Part shown: piece by piece, positions 1 through 8,801 of the stretch | Layout: every line of letters starts with the position of its first letter | How positions within the stretch are numbered: the first letter of the stretch is position 1 | From: Lachnospiraceae bacterium | GTDB taxonomy: Bacteria > Bacillota > Clostridia > Lachnospirales > Lachnospiraceae | Assembly: GCA_017514845.1 (NCBI GenBank) | Contig: JAFWIM010000131.1 | Location: 1 to 64,000, forward strand | Direction: 5' to 3' | Length of the DNA stretch: 64,000 nt | The notes under the pieces: model-generated | What the model was told of the DNA's origin: nothing | Databases searched by the model: none | Seen by the model: only the letters and a program-made list of their open reading frames with translations | Position numbers and translations under genes: made by a program

Positions 1-183
1 AAAAGTAGTACTATGTAGAACTACAAAAAGTATACCACGAGCCATGGTGAAGCACAATATTATGTTGGAATTCTGCGGGTTTTCCGCAGATGTTGTAAGT
101 GAAAGATTGGTGTAGTGCTACTTTTCCACCAATCTAAGGTTAAATAAAGAAAAGATACAAAGTTTCATGGTGGGAGGAGATAA
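1..183 (+). promoter_or_regulatory. 5' leader of the capsule operon with hairpins
   Basis: This is the non-coding stretch before the first capsule gene. It can form a 7-bp hairpin (72-78 with 84-90) and a 9-bp hairpin (104-112 with 127-135). Neither is followed by a clear T-run, so they are not simple terminators. The gene ribosome site, GGGAGGAG, lies at about 172-179. Long leaders with hairpins are common before very long capsule operons, where they can serve processive antitermination factors of the NusG/LoaP type. No such factor is encoded here, so that role is only an inference. No convincing -35/-10 pair was seen. Confidence 0.35.
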
Positions 184-867
184 ATGAAACCAGAGAATTA
201 TGATGAATATGAAGAGATTGATCTGGTAGAGCTATTCTATGCGATTGCTTCAAGATGGACTATCATATTGCTGACAACAGTAGTTCTAGCAACTTTAGGG
301 TACTGCTATGGTCGATTCGTTGTCACACCCATTTATTCTTCGAATTCAGCCCTATATGTTCTGAGTAAAAGTACCTCAATTACATCGATGGCAGATATTC
401 AGGTCGGAGCCAATCTGACTAACGACTATATGGTTGTAATAAAAGGGCGTCCGGTACTTGAACAGGTTATAGAAAATCTCGGACTTGAGATGAATTATGA
501 TACGCTCAAGAATAAGGTATCTGTGACGAACGAGTCTAATACGAGAATTCTTAATATATCTGTTAAGGATCATGATATTAAACTGGCAAAAGTCATAGCT
601 GATGAGATAGCCAATGTTTCATCATCATTTATTTCCGAAAAGATGGACCAGGACCCGCCGACTATCCTGCAATATGGCTATACGGACACCAAGCGAGTCA
701 ATAGAAGTCCTAACAGCTATGCGCTTATTGGTGCTTTAGCTGGTTTGGTCATTTCTGTAGGTATAGCGGTTCTTCTATACCTTCTGAATGATAAGATTAT
801 GACTCCTGAAGATCTGGAGAAGAGAACAGGCCTTAACACTTTGGCAACACTTCCTATGGAACGATAA
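184..867 (+). CDS. Capsule chain-length regulator / tyrosine-kinase adaptor (Wzz, CpsC/CapA type)
   Basis: This is a 227-residue membrane protein with the Wzz layout: a short acidic cytoplasmic N-terminus, a first transmembrane segment at about residues 25-47, an extracellular domain, and a second transmembrane segment at about 177-202. A short cytoplasmic tail follows. In Gram-positive capsule systems such proteins activate the separate BY-kinase encoded next door and set polymer length. It is the first gene of the locus, has a strong GGGAGGAG ribosome site, and sits 21 bases before the kinase gene. The length and the split from the kinase are normal for Firmicutes. The family assignment is firm; the exact effect on chain length is inferred. 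Confidence 0.88.
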   Translation: MKPENYDEYEEIDLVELFYAIASRWTIILLTTVVLATLGYCYGRFVVTPIYSSNSALYVLSKSTSITSMADIQVGANLTNDYMVVIKGRPVLEQVIENLGLEMNYDTLKNKVSVTNESNTRILNISVKDHDIKLAKVIADEIANVSSSFISEKMDQDPPTILQYGYTDTKRVNRSPNSYALIGALAGLVISVGIAVLLYLLNDKIMTPEDLEKRTGLNTLATLPMER

Positions 868-888
868 TAATGCGCGGAGGAGAATTAT

Positions 889-1635
889 ATGGAATTAATT
901 AATATTGATCCCGGAAAAGAGCCGGGATATGAGATGAAGGAATCTCTGCGTACGTTCAGAACTAATATTGCTTTTTGTGGCACAGATGTGCGGGTCATCA
1001 TGTTCACAAGCTGCATGCCGGATGAGGGTAAGAGTACTGTTGTATTTAACCTTGCCAAAGCGCTCACGGACAGCGGAAAGAAGGTACTCATCGTGGATTC
1101 CGACATGAGAAAATCGGTCATGATCCACAGGTATCATGCCTATAGACCGGAGAATCAGGAAATTTATGGCTTATCCCACTACCTTTCAGGACAGAACACA
1201 GCTTCCGATATTCTCTATCAGACAAATATCGATGGCATATTTATGGTCTTTGCCGGACCGTCAGTATCCAATCCGACCGAGATGCTTGAGCGAGTTGAAT
1301 TTCAAAAATTTGTTGAAATAGGAAAAGACTACTTCGACTACATTTTAATTGACTGTGCGCCCCTTGGTGCTGCAATTGACGCTGCTATAGTTGCCCGCGT
1401 TTGTGATGGTGCAATTTTGGTCGTAGAGCAAGGTGGTGTAGGAGCACGAATGATCATTGAGCAGAAGAAGCAGCTTGAAGCTTCAGGTGTAAGGATTCTT
1501 GGTGCTGTACTGAATAAGGTCAAGATGAGTGGTTCCGGATACTACGGTCATTACTATAAAAAGTATTACGGCAAGTATTACTCCAACGAAGCAGACGAAA
1601 AGGGTAGAAGACGGAAAAAAAAGAATAAGGAGTAA
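889..1635 (+). CDS. Capsular tyrosine-protein kinase (BY-kinase, CpsD/CapB type)
   Basis: This is a 248-residue cytoplasmic P-loop kinase. The Walker A motif is PDEGKST (about residues 44-50), Walker A' is IVDSDMRK (about 70), and Walker B is ILIDCAP (about 150). The C-terminus carries the tyrosine cluster typical of BY-kinases (YYGHYYKKYYGKYY, about residues 219-232), followed by a basic tail. These tyrosines are autophosphorylated, and cycles of phosphorylation control capsule polymerisation. The CpsC-type adaptor just upstream is the expected activator. The start is supported by GGAGGAG about 7 bases before the ATG. No separate CpsB-type phosphatase gene was seen nearby, so the dephosphorylating enzyme must be elsewhere. 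Confidence 0.92.
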   Translation: MELINIDPGKEPGYEMKESLRTFRTNIAFCGTDVRVIMFTSCMPDEGKSTVVFNLAKALTDSGKKVLIVDSDMRKSVMIHRYHAYRPENQEIYGLSHYLSGQNTASDILYQTNIDGIFMVFAGPSVSNPTEMLERVEFQKFVEIGKDYFDYILIDCAPLGAAIDAAIVARVCDGAILVVEQGGVGARMIIEQKKQLEASGVRILGAVLNKVKMSGSGYYGHYYKKYYGKYYSNEADEKGRRRKKKNKE

Positions 1636-1640
1636 ACAAT

Positions 1641-2669
1641 ATGGGGCGTCGCCGGAAAAAGGCCGGTCCAATTCGGATAATTATTCCTATAATAGTCATA
1701 ATTGTTTTGGCATCTCTTGCTTTAAGTGCTATAATACTTAAGAAATTGAAAGAAAACAACATACAGGCAGGCTCTGCCGTTGAAGCACCGGATTACGACA
1801 ATGCCGATAAGTGGTCTGAGGGAATTGTTACCTACAATAATCAGAGATATCGCTATAACAATAAAATAAGGACATACCTTTTCATGGGTATTGACACTGA
1901 CGAACCCGTCCATAAAGCCGAGGATGGTATTAGCGGTGGGCAGGCGGACGCTCTATTCCTAATTGTAATAGACAAGTCTCATGAAAAGCTCTCACTAATC
2001 TCGATCCACAGGAATCTGATGACTACGGTCAAGATGTACAACCGTGAAGGGGAGTATACCGGTGACGCGGAACTTCAAATCTGTCTTCAGCATGGATACG
2101 GAGATGGCGAGAGACTTAGCTGTCAGAGGACAGTAGATTGTGTTTCGAATCTTTTCTACGGGATTCCGATTCATGGCTATGTATCCCTCAATATGGGTGG
2201 AATTGGTCTTCTCAATGATGCGCTCGGAGGTGTTGAGCTGACAGTAATGCAGGACCTTAATGTTCAGGGAAGAAATGTAAGGCTTACTGCCGGCGAGACA
2301 AAGGTATTAAATGGCGATGAAGCTTATGTTTACGTCAGGAGCCGTGATACATCTCAGTTCGACAGTGCGTCTGACCGACTTGCGCGTCAGGAGCAGTACC
2401 TTAATAAAATGGTTCCGGTCTTACTTAAAAGAATCAAACGAGCTTCATCCGCAGTCTCTGTTTACGGTGCGTCTGAAGACTATATTTTTTCCAATATAGA
2501 TTACAACAGACTTGCTGATGAAATCGACGATGTTACATATGATTCCTCAGAAGGAATGTTGGAAATTCCCGGAGAGGTCGTTATGGGGGAACAGCTCGAA
2601 GAATTTTATGCAGATGATGAAGGCCTGTATCAATTGATACTGGATGTGTTTTATGACAAAGTTTCCTGA
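1641..2669 (+). CDS. LytR-CpsA-Psr (LCP) family glycopolymer ligase
   Basis: This 342-residue protein has a basic N-terminus, one transmembrane segment at about residues 11-33 and an extracellular LCP domain. The family pattern is visible: GIDTDEP, then ISIHRNLM (the arginine that contacts the pyrophosphate lipid), then YVRSRDTSQFDSASDRLARQ near the end of the domain. LCP enzymes move polyprenyl-linked polymers such as capsule or teichoic acid onto peptidoglycan. Its place directly after the CpsC/CpsD pair (5-base gap, AAGGAG ribosome site) matches many Firmicute capsule operons, so attachment of the capsule made by this locus to the wall is the likely job. Confidence 0.9.
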   Translation: MGRRRKKAGPIRIIIPIIVIIVLASLALSAIILKKLKENNIQAGSAVEAPDYDNADKWSEGIVTYNNQRYRYNNKIRTYLFMGIDTDEPVHKAEDGISGGQADALFLIVIDKSHEKLSLISIHRNLMTTVKMYNREGEYTGDAELQICLQHGYGDGERLSCQRTVDCVSNLFYGIPIHGYVSLNMGGIGLLNDALGGVELTVMQDLNVQGRNVRLTAGETKVLNGDEAYVYVRSRDTSQFDSASDRLARQEQYLNKMVPVLLKRIKRASSAVSVYGASEDYIFSNIDYNRLADEIDDVTYDSSEGMLEIPGEVVMGEQLEEFYADDEGLYQLILDVFYDKVS

Positions 2670-2767
2670 CAGGATTAACGATATGGTTATTATTCTTGGT
2701 CATGGAAAATCCGGACCGAGTTTAATATATACCACATGAAATTCTTGAGGGAAGGAGGTAAAAGCCA

Positions 2768-3436
2768 ATGAAATTGAAAAGACTTGTTGTCGGTCTTGTT
2801 GCAAGCGCTCTCTTAGTTGCCTCTATGACAACAACAGCGTTCGCTGCACAGAGTCCGAAAACAGAAAATGTCACACCAACACCGGTTCCGAGCAAGGAGA
2901 CACCGAGTACACCGAGTAAGTCATCTCCGAGCACACCGTCAAATACAGATAATGTAGACGTTCTTGCATCCGGAATCTCAGGCGATGTTATCAAGTATGA
3001 CGGCGTAGATCTTGACCCGACGATTCCGGCAGATCTCTACAAGCTCACTGCTGAAATCATCGCTTCAGCACGAGCTCAGGGTGCAACTTACATCCTGAAG
3101 GCTGTCGATGCAGAGGATTCTTCGAACCATAACGGAAAGGGCGTTAACTATCAGGATACGATTACTGTCAGATTCCACAGCAGTGCTTTCAAAGCTGGCA
3201 TGAATATCACAGTATACCATCTTGCTGACGGCCAGACCCAGTTCGAAAAAATCACACCGGATTCAGTTACGGACGGTGAGTGCATTGTTACATTCACATC
3301 CCTTTCTCCGGTAATTTTCGCTACACAGGGAACATCTGACAAGACAGGTGAGACTGCTCCGATTCTTCCGATCGCTGCAGCCATTTGCCTTGCAGGCATT
3401 GTGTTCTTCGGCACAAAAGTTAGATTTGCAAAATAA
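2768..3436 (+). CDS. Exported surface protein with KTGE-type C-terminal sorting signal (copy 1)
   Basis: No known family was recognised in this 222-residue protein. It has a Sec signal peptide (residues 1-27, likely cut after AFA), a Pro/Ser/Thr-rich linker (about 29-60) and a compact domain of about 120 residues. The end reads SDKTGETAPILP, a hydrophobic stretch, and then RFAK. That layout (short TG-containing motif, membrane segment, basic tail) looks like a sortase substrate with KTGE in place of LPxTG. A sortase B gene follows at 3508. A close paralogue is encoded at 41444-42121, with the same signal peptide style and an almost identical C-terminal half. Start: GGAGGTAAAAGCCAATG. Its own terminator follows, so it may be transcribed strongly and separately. 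Confidence 0.75.
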   Translation: MKLKRLVVGLVASALLVASMTTTAFAAQSPKTENVTPTPVPSKETPSTPSKSSPSTPSNTDNVDVLASGISGDVIKYDGVDLDPTIPADLYKLTAEIIASARAQGATYILKAVDAEDSSNHNGKGVNYQDTITVRFHSSAFKAGMNITVYHLADGQTQFEKITPDSVTDGECIVTFTSLSPVIFATQGTSDKTGETAPILPIAAAICLAGIVFFGTKVRFAK

Positions 3437-3456
3437 ACTCATGTGGTAAATCCGGC

Positions 3457-3492
3457 AGCCGGGCACAATTCAACTGTCCGGCTGTTATTTTG
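3457..3492 (+). terminator. Rho-independent terminator after the first KTGE protein
   Basis: A 9-bp stem (AGCCGGGCA at 3457-3465 with TGTCCGGCT at 3475-3483, one G-U pair) is followed by GTTATTTT. A related, stronger stem stands after the paralogue at 42152, so this terminator seems to have been copied with the gene. It lies inside the capsule operon and would lower read-through unless antitermination acts. Confidence 0.7.
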
Positions 3493-3507
3493 CAATGAGG
3501 ATGCGTT

Positions 3508-4392
3508 ATGAAAAAGACAATATATAGACTATTTTTTATTATATTCTTACTATGTTTTGCTTTTTGTTGCGGCGCGATGACTTACGGATATGCTGCTCGT
3601 CAAAAAGCGGCCGAGGCGATGGAGAAAACTAAAGAGGAAACCAATGTCACATCTGAGAGTGACAGCCAAGCTGAGGATTCTACTTCTGGCTCACTACACT
3701 CTGAGATGAGTCCTGCTCCGGAGACCGAATCGGTCATCGCAGAATCGGTTGTATCCGATAATCAGACTGAAATTAAACCTGTCGACATCCTTAAGGAGCG
3801 GGGGATTACGATACCTGAGAAAAGTATTGACTGGGATGAACTTCACAGTCAGAATCCTGATGTTTACGCCTGGATCTATATACCGGGGACCAATATCGAT
3901 TATCCGATTCTTCAGCATCCTGAGGAAAAATCATACTATCTGAATCATAATATAGACGGCAGCGAGGGCTATCCCGGCTGCATCTATACACAGAATGTGA
4001 ACGTAAAAGACTGGACAGACCCGAATACGGTTATTTATGGGCATAACATGAACAACGGGTCTATGTTTCATGACTTGCACAGGTTTGAGGATGCAGTGTT
4101 CTTTGATGAAACACAGTACTTATATATATATACACCGGAACGCAGTCTGGTCTATGAGATTTTTGCAGCATATCCCTTCAGCAATATAGATCTGATTATG
4201 TGTTTTGACTACAGTACACCGGAAGCGCTTCTGGTCTATTTTGACGGCATTTGGACAAACCGCAGTATGACGTCGCATTTTAGAGATTCGGTCGTCCTTT
4301 ATGGGGACAGCAGGATTATAACCATGTCTACCTGCATAGGAGGGCAACCGGATATGAGGTATCTGGTCCAAGCCGTGCTCTTGAACCCGTGA
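3508..4392 (+). CDS. Class B sortase
   Basis: This is a 294-residue membrane-anchored transpeptidase with an N-terminal transmembrane segment (about residues 6-29), a low-complexity Ser/Glu-rich linker (about 35-85) and a catalytic domain. Catalytic residues visible are His179 (in VIYGHNMNNGSMF), Cys276 (in MSTCIGG) and Arg284 (in DMRYLV). The spacing and the helix-rich insertion between His and Cys fit class B. Sortases cut a sorting motif and link the protein to peptidoglycan or a pilus. Its likely partner is the KTGE protein directly upstream and perhaps the paralogue at 41.4 kb. A sortase inside a capsule operon is not a standard arrangement. Confidence 0.88.
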   Translation: MKKTIYRLFFIIFLLCFAFCCGAMTYGYAARQKAAEAMEKTKEETNVTSESDSQAEDSTSGSLHSEMSPAPETESVIAESVVSDNQTEIKPVDILKERGITIPEKSIDWDELHSQNPDVYAWIYIPGTNIDYPILQHPEEKSYYLNHNIDGSEGYPGCIYTQNVNVKDWTDPNTVIYGHNMNNGSMFHDLHRFEDAVFFDETQYLYIYTPERSLVYEIFAAYPFSNIDLIMCFDYSTPEALLVYFDGIWTNRSMTSHFRDSVVLYGDSRIITMSTCIGGQPDMRYLVQAVLLNP

Positions 4393-4429
4393 ATACGACT
4401 ATTTAATACACGTATTTAGGTATTGAGAT

Positions 4430-6475
4430 ATGAGTAAAATAATACGAGCAAAAAAGAGAAGATTTGAACATTGGCAGATTATTAGTTTATATCTTTTGAT
4501 CTATGATATTATTGCAGTGAACGCGGCTTATATAGTCGCGCTTCTTCTGCGTTTTGATTTTCTCTATTCCCGTATTCCTGATCGCTATCTAAGTGCGTAT
4601 ATTCATTTTGCACCTATCTACACAGTATTCTGTATATTTGTCTTTGCGGGTTTAAGACTTTATAAGAGCCTCTGGCGCTATGCAAGTTTTTCTGAGCTCA
4701 ACAGGATTATTGTATCTTCAATCATTACATTTTTATTCCACACGATTTTTATAACAGCGTTCTTACAGAGGATGCCAATATCTTACTACCTCACCGGAGC
4801 AATTCTTCAGTTTGGTGCTATAGCAGCTGTGCGTTTTTCTTATCGATTTATTCTCCTGGAAACCCAGCGTCGGAATAAGAACGCTAATGACAAGCTTACT
4901 AGCAGAATCATGATGATCGGAGCAGGCAACGCAGGCCAGATGCTTATGCGGGATCTCCATAAGCAGGTGGAGACTCGAGAACGAGTCGTATGCGTCATTG
5001 ATGACAACCCAAATAAATGGGGCAGATATATGGATGGCGTCCCGATCGTTGGAGGCCGCGATGATATCCTTGTAAATGTTGAAAAGTACCGCATAGACAA
5101 AATCTACGTGGCAATTCCTTCTGCTACTCCGCAGCAGATCAGAGACATTTTAAACATCTGCAAAGAATCAGGCTGTGAACTTAAGAATCTGCCCGGTATG
5201 TTCCAGTTCGTGACAGGTGAGATTACTGCAAGCAAGATGAAGACTGTTGCAGTTGAAGATCTACTCGGCCGTGATCCCATCAAGGTAGACCTTACCGAAA
5301 TATCCGGTTATATTACTGGCAAAGTAGTTCTTGTAACCGGAGGCGGAGGAAGCATCGGCTCTGAGCTGGTACGGCAGATAGCGAGAACACTGCCAAAACA
5401 ACTCGTAATATTCGATATTTATGAGAACAATGCTTACGAGATTCAACAGGAGATGAAAAAGAAGTATCCTGATCTGGATTTGGTCACGCTTATCGGTTCG
5501 GTCAGGGATAGCCGCAGACTCGATCAGGTGTTCTCAGAGTATCAGCCACAGATTGTATATCATGCAGCTGCTCACAAGCATGTTCCGCTAATGGAAGACA
5601 GCCCTTGCGAAGCTATCAAAAACAATGCAATCGGAACTTATAAGACTGCATACGCGGCTATGATGTACGGATGTGAACGATTTGTCCTTATATCAACCGA
5701 TAAAGCTGTAAATCCGACTAATATCATGGGAGCAAGTAAGCGCCTGTGTGAAATGGTCATTCAGGCATTTGCCCATATGATTTCTGCGGGTAGAGAATTG
5801 GAGATTCCTGTACTACATACACATGCGGATGATGCAGCTCCAGCTAATTCAGAAATGATGAAACCACGTGCCAAATCACACACAAAATTCGTCGCTGTGC
5901 GATTTGGCAATGTTCTCGGAAGCAACGGTTCAGTAATTCCTCTGTTCAAAAAGCAGATTGAGGAGGGTGGTCCTGTTACCGTAACACATCCGGATATCAT
6001 CAGATACTTCATGACGATTCCAGAGGCAGTCAGCCTTGTTCTTCAAGCCGGATACTATGCTGAAAGCGGCAGTATATATGTGCTTGACATGGGTGATCCA
6101 GTCAAAATTGACACACTTGCCAGAAATCTGATAAAGCTGTCAGGACTGAAACCGGATGTTGACATTGAAATTAAATATACAGGCCTCAGACCTGGTGAAA
6201 AGCTCTATGAGGAGAAGCTGATGGCAGAAGAGGGGATGAAGACAACACCGAACCAGCTAATCCATATAGGCAATCCAATACCTTTTGAAACAGAGGGCTT
6301 CCTTGGGCAACTTCAGGATCTGATGCATACAGCTTATCTCAATGATGAGAAAAATATACGCAAGCTGGTTAAAGAAATCGTGACGACCTACACACCTGCC
6401 GGCAGACATGGTTCTGAGTCAAAGGGAAAGACTTACGAACGGCTGGTAAGGGATATGCAGGCACATAACAAATAG
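4430..6475 (+). CDS. Membrane nucleotide-sugar 4,6-dehydratase (PglF/CapD/FlaA1-like)
   Basis: This 681-residue protein has about four N-terminal membrane segments (residues 15-130), a first Rossmann domain (GAGNAGQ, about 163) and a second catalytic SDR domain (TGGGGSIGSE, about 303-312). The catalytic region STDKAVNPTNIMGASK is of the Met/Lys type used by PglF, PseB and FlaA1 in place of the usual Tyr/Lys. It probably converts UDP-GlcNAc to the 4-keto-6-deoxy sugar. The aminotransferase at 6527 would then add the 4-amino group, as in the bacillosamine (QuiNAc4N) pathway. An insertion of about 30 residues between the catalytic helix and TKFVAVRFGNV is longer than usual. The exact stereochemistry cannot be read from the sequence. 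Confidence 0.88.
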   Translation: MSKIIRAKKRRFEHWQIISLYLLIYDIIAVNAAYIVALLLRFDFLYSRIPDRYLSAYIHFAPIYTVFCIFVFAGLRLYKSLWRYASFSELNRIIVSSIITFLFHTIFITAFLQRMPISYYLTGAILQFGAIAAVRFSYRFILLETQRRNKNANDKLTSRIMMIGAGNAGQMLMRDLHKQVETRERVVCVIDDNPNKWGRYMDGVPIVGGRDDILVNVEKYRIDKIYVAIPSATPQQIRDILNICKESGCELKNLPGMFQFVTGEITASKMKTVAVEDLLGRDPIKVDLTEISGYITGKVVLVTGGGGSIGSELVRQIARTLPKQLVIFDIYENNAYEIQQEMKKKYPDLDLVTLIGSVRDSRRLDQVFSEYQPQIVYHAAAHKHVPLMEDSPCEAIKNNAIGTYKTAYAAMMYGCERFVLISTDKAVNPTNIMGASKRLCEMVIQAFAHMISAGRELEIPVLHTHADDAAPANSEMMKPRAKSHTKFVAVRFGNVLGSNGSVIPLFKKQIEEGGPVTVTHPDIIRYFMTIPEAVSLVLQAGYYAESGSIYVLDMGDPVKIDTLARNLIKLSGLKPDVDIEIKYTGLRPGEKLYEEKLMAEEGMKTTPNQLIHIGNPIPFETEGFLGQLQDLMHTAYLNDEKNIRKLVKEIVTTYTPAGRHGSESKGKTYERLVRDMQAHNK

Positions 6476-6526
6476 GCTTCTATTTAAAAATATTTGACCT
6501 GTAATGATAAAAGGATAAGTGTGAAA

Positions 6527-7837
6527 ATGAATAATTTTTTTAATGATCCGAGATTTGCCGGAATTGAACCATTTGAGAAAAAGATTTGGTTATCTTCTCC
6601 GACCATGCATGGCGATGAACAGAAGTGGACCGATGAGGCGATCCAAACGAACTGGGTCAGCACTGTAGGCGCCAATATCAATGAAGTGGAAAAAATGATA
6701 GCTGAATACATTGGTGTTAAATATGCAGTTGCTCTATCCTGCGGTACGTCTGCTCTTCACCTGGCAACAAAGCTTGCCGGTGAAAGACTTTACGGTCAGG
6801 CAAAGCCTACTCAGGGAACGCTTCAGGGACATAAAGTATTTTGTTCTGACTGCACTTTCGATGCGTCTATAAATCCGGTTGCTTATGAAGATGGCGAAGC
6901 TGTATTTATCGACACTGAATATGAAACCTGGAATATGTGCCCGGAAGCTCTCGCTAAAGCATTTGAGATGTATCCGGATGTCCGGCTTGTCGTTGTCGCT
7001 CACTTATATGGAACACCCGGTAAGATGAATGAAATCAAGGCAATCTGTGATCAGCATAATGCACTTATAGTAGAGGATGCTGCAGAGTCTTTAGGAGCAA
7101 AATATAAGCTTAACGGTCAGTGGGTTGAAACAGGTGCTATTGGCAACTACAACTGCATTTCATTTAACGGAAATAAGATAATCACAGGCTCGGCCGGCGG
7201 AATGTTCCTCACTGATTCAATAGAAGATGCGAATAAAGTCCGTAAATGGAGTACACAGTCACGCGAAAACGCTCCATGGTATCAGCATGAAGAAATCGGT
7301 TACAACTACCGTATGAGTAATATCATCGCAGGTGTAATCAGAGGTCAGATGCCCTACCTGGAAGAGCACATCGCGCAGAAGCGAGCTATTTGGGAACGCT
7401 ATGAAAAAGGACTGAGAGATCTGCCTGTTAAAATGAATCCGTGGGATCGAGATAATAGTATTCCGAATTTCTGGTTGTCATGTATGATAATCGATGAAGA
7501 CGCAATGGCACCAATGGTGCGAGGAGAACAGGATTATCTATATAAGAGTGAGTCCGGCAAGAGCACTCCACACGAAATTTTAGATGCCATTGCAGCTTTT
7601 AATGCCGAGGGAAGACCGATATGGAAACCTATGCATATGCAGCCGATCTATCGGATGAACCCCTTCGTCACAGTCGAAGGAAACGGTCGAGGCCATACAA
7701 ATGCTTATATAAACGGCTCTGGGGCAGACGTAGGAGCTGATATTTTCCAAAGAGGGCTGTGCTTGCCGAGCGATAACAAGATGATGGAAGCGCAGCAGGA
7801 AAGGATTATCGACATCATTCATAGTTGCTTTCTCTAA
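6527..7837 (+). CDS. PLP-dependent nucleotide-sugar aminotransferase (DegT/DnrJ/EryC1/StrS)
   Basis: This is a 436-residue fold-type I aminotransferase. Family marks are SCGTSALHLA (cofactor phosphate site, about residue 70), VEDAAESLG (the Asp that pairs with the pyridine N) and FNGNKIITG (the Schiff-base lysine). It most likely acts on the 4-keto product of the dehydratase upstream, giving a UDP-4-amino-4,6-dideoxy sugar. An upstream in-frame ATG at 6494 exists, but AAAGGAT at 6510-6516 favours GTG 6521 or ATG 6527. A second family member at 20610 serves the nonulosonate pathway, so the two are probably not redundant. Confidence 0.85.
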   Translation: MNNFFNDPRFAGIEPFEKKIWLSSPTMHGDEQKWTDEAIQTNWVSTVGANINEVEKMIAEYIGVKYAVALSCGTSALHLATKLAGERLYGQAKPTQGTLQGHKVFCSDCTFDASINPVAYEDGEAVFIDTEYETWNMCPEALAKAFEMYPDVRLVVVAHLYGTPGKMNEIKAICDQHNALIVEDAAESLGAKYKLNGQWVETGAIGNYNCISFNGNKIITGSAGGMFLTDSIEDANKVRKWSTQSRENAPWYQHEEIGYNYRMSNIIAGVIRGQMPYLEEHIAQKRAIWERYEKGLRDLPVKMNPWDRDNSIPNFWLSCMIIDEDAMAPMVRGEQDYLYKSESGKSTPHEILDAIAAFNAEGRPIWKPMHMQPIYRMNPFVTVEGNGRGHTNAYINGSGADVGADIFQRGLCLPSDNKMMEAQQERIIDIIHSCFL

Positions 7838-7869
7838 ATCGGTTGCACGTACATAAGGCAGCCAAATCG

Positions 7870-8249
7870 ACCTATTGCATAGGAGAGAGCAAGAACGAGC
7901 TCCCGAAACTCTTGAACATCATCAAAGGAGTTATGCCGTGCTAGGACCACACCCACTCTCGGTGGAGTATCTTCCTTACCATACGGTAGAAAAGCACCCT
8001 ATGCATGACGTGAGACCGGGCTTGGGTGGTTGGGCACAGGTAAATGGCAGAAATTCAATACATAGTTGGGAAGAGAGATTCCAATAATATTTGGAGTATG
8101 TGAACCATATCTCGCTAGCCATGGATTTGGAGGTGCTTTTCACGACGGTTGGAAAAGTATTTAAGCGTCCCGATATTCAAGTAGGCAGCGAGATCAAGGT
8201 CGGTAGATTGGACGTGGCGAGAAATGAAGGTAAGTATACGAAGGTTTAA
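7870..8249 (+). pseudogene. Decayed C-terminal part of a priming sugar-phosphate transferase (PglC/WcaJ type)
   Basis: Only the C-terminal half is left. Frame 1 from about 7888 reads KNELPKLLNIIKGVM. Another frame continues with VLGPHPLSVEYLPY and PGLGGWAQVNGRNSIHSW, the marks of polyisoprenyl-phosphate sugar-1-phosphate transferases, and hits a TAA at 8085-8087. The same frame resumes with YLEYVNHISLAMDLEVLFTT and ends at a TAA at 8247-8249. So there is 5' loss, a frameshift and a stop. The original stop overlapped the next gene's ATG, an operon arrangement typical of pglC-like genes followed by an acetyltransferase. The intact transferase at 11679 belongs to a different subtype and has presumably taken over. 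Confidence 0.85.
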
Positions 8250-8730
8250 TAGGATTGATATTCCGAAGAAAGTTGAATGGATCAACAATCCAGAGAACAA
8301 TCAATTCCTCCATTATGATATTCCGATTTGTGTGCAGAAAACAGAGAAGTGGTTTGACAGCCACCAAGGTGAGGATTCACGGTACGATGCTATTATTGAA
8401 GCTGACGGTGTTCCAGTTGGCACAATTGGGCTGTTGTCTATAGACCGTAAGAACAGCAAAGCTGAATACTACATCGCGATGGGAGAAACCGCCTACAAAG
8501 GGAAAGGTGTTGCAAAAGAAGCCAGCAGGCTGATTCTAGCCTATGGTTTCGAGAAGCTTGACCTTAACCGTATCTATCTATTCACCGAGAGTGAGAATAT
8601 ATCAGCTCAGAAACTGTTTGAAAGGGTAGGCTTTGTGAGAGAGGGCGTTATTAGGCAGGATATTATCTCTCATGGGAAATATGTTGATCGGATTGCCTAC
8701 GGCTTTCTCAGAGAGGATTGGAACAGATGA
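8224..8730 (+). CDS. GNAT-family N-acetyltransferase (RimJ/RimL type)
   Basis: This is a 168-residue GNAT protein. It begins RRFNRIDIPKKVEWIN, has the acetyl-CoA loop region around YKGKGVAKEASRLIL (about residues 92-106) and the C-terminal strand ENISAQKLFERVGFVREG. In capsule loci these enzymes usually acetylate 4-amino or 6-deoxy-amino sugars. Here it follows a 4,6-dehydratase, an aminotransferase and a ruined priming transferase, so N-acetylation of the 4-amino sugar is the natural reading. Its start lies inside the end of the old transferase gene. It seems intact, but it sits between two decayed genes, so its present use is uncertain. Confidence 0.8.
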   Translation: MKVSIRRFNRIDIPKKVEWINNPENNQFLHYDIPICVQKTEKWFDSHQGEDSRYDAIIEADGVPVGTIGLLSIDRKNSKAEYYIAMGETAYKGKGVAKEASRLILAYGFEKLDLNRIYLFTESENISAQKLFERVGFVREGVIRQDIISHGKYVDRIAYGFLREDWNR

Positions 8731-8789
8731 CAATCATCCAGGACTTAGGCGAATATAAAGGTGATCATCTGTACATCAAGCTTTCCTGA
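8727..8789 (+). pseudogene. 20-codon stub overlapping the acetyltransferase stop (ATGA)
   Basis: An ATG overlaps the TGA of the acetyltransferase (ATGA at 8727-8730) and opens 20 codons (MTIIQDLGEYKGDHLYIKLS) before a TGA at 8787-8789. The tight overlap suggests translational coupling to a once longer gene whose remainder is gone, since sequence resembling another family starts 13 bases later. The family of the stub is not recognised. Confidence 0.4.
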
Positions 8790-8801
8790 GTATTAAGCTA
8801 T

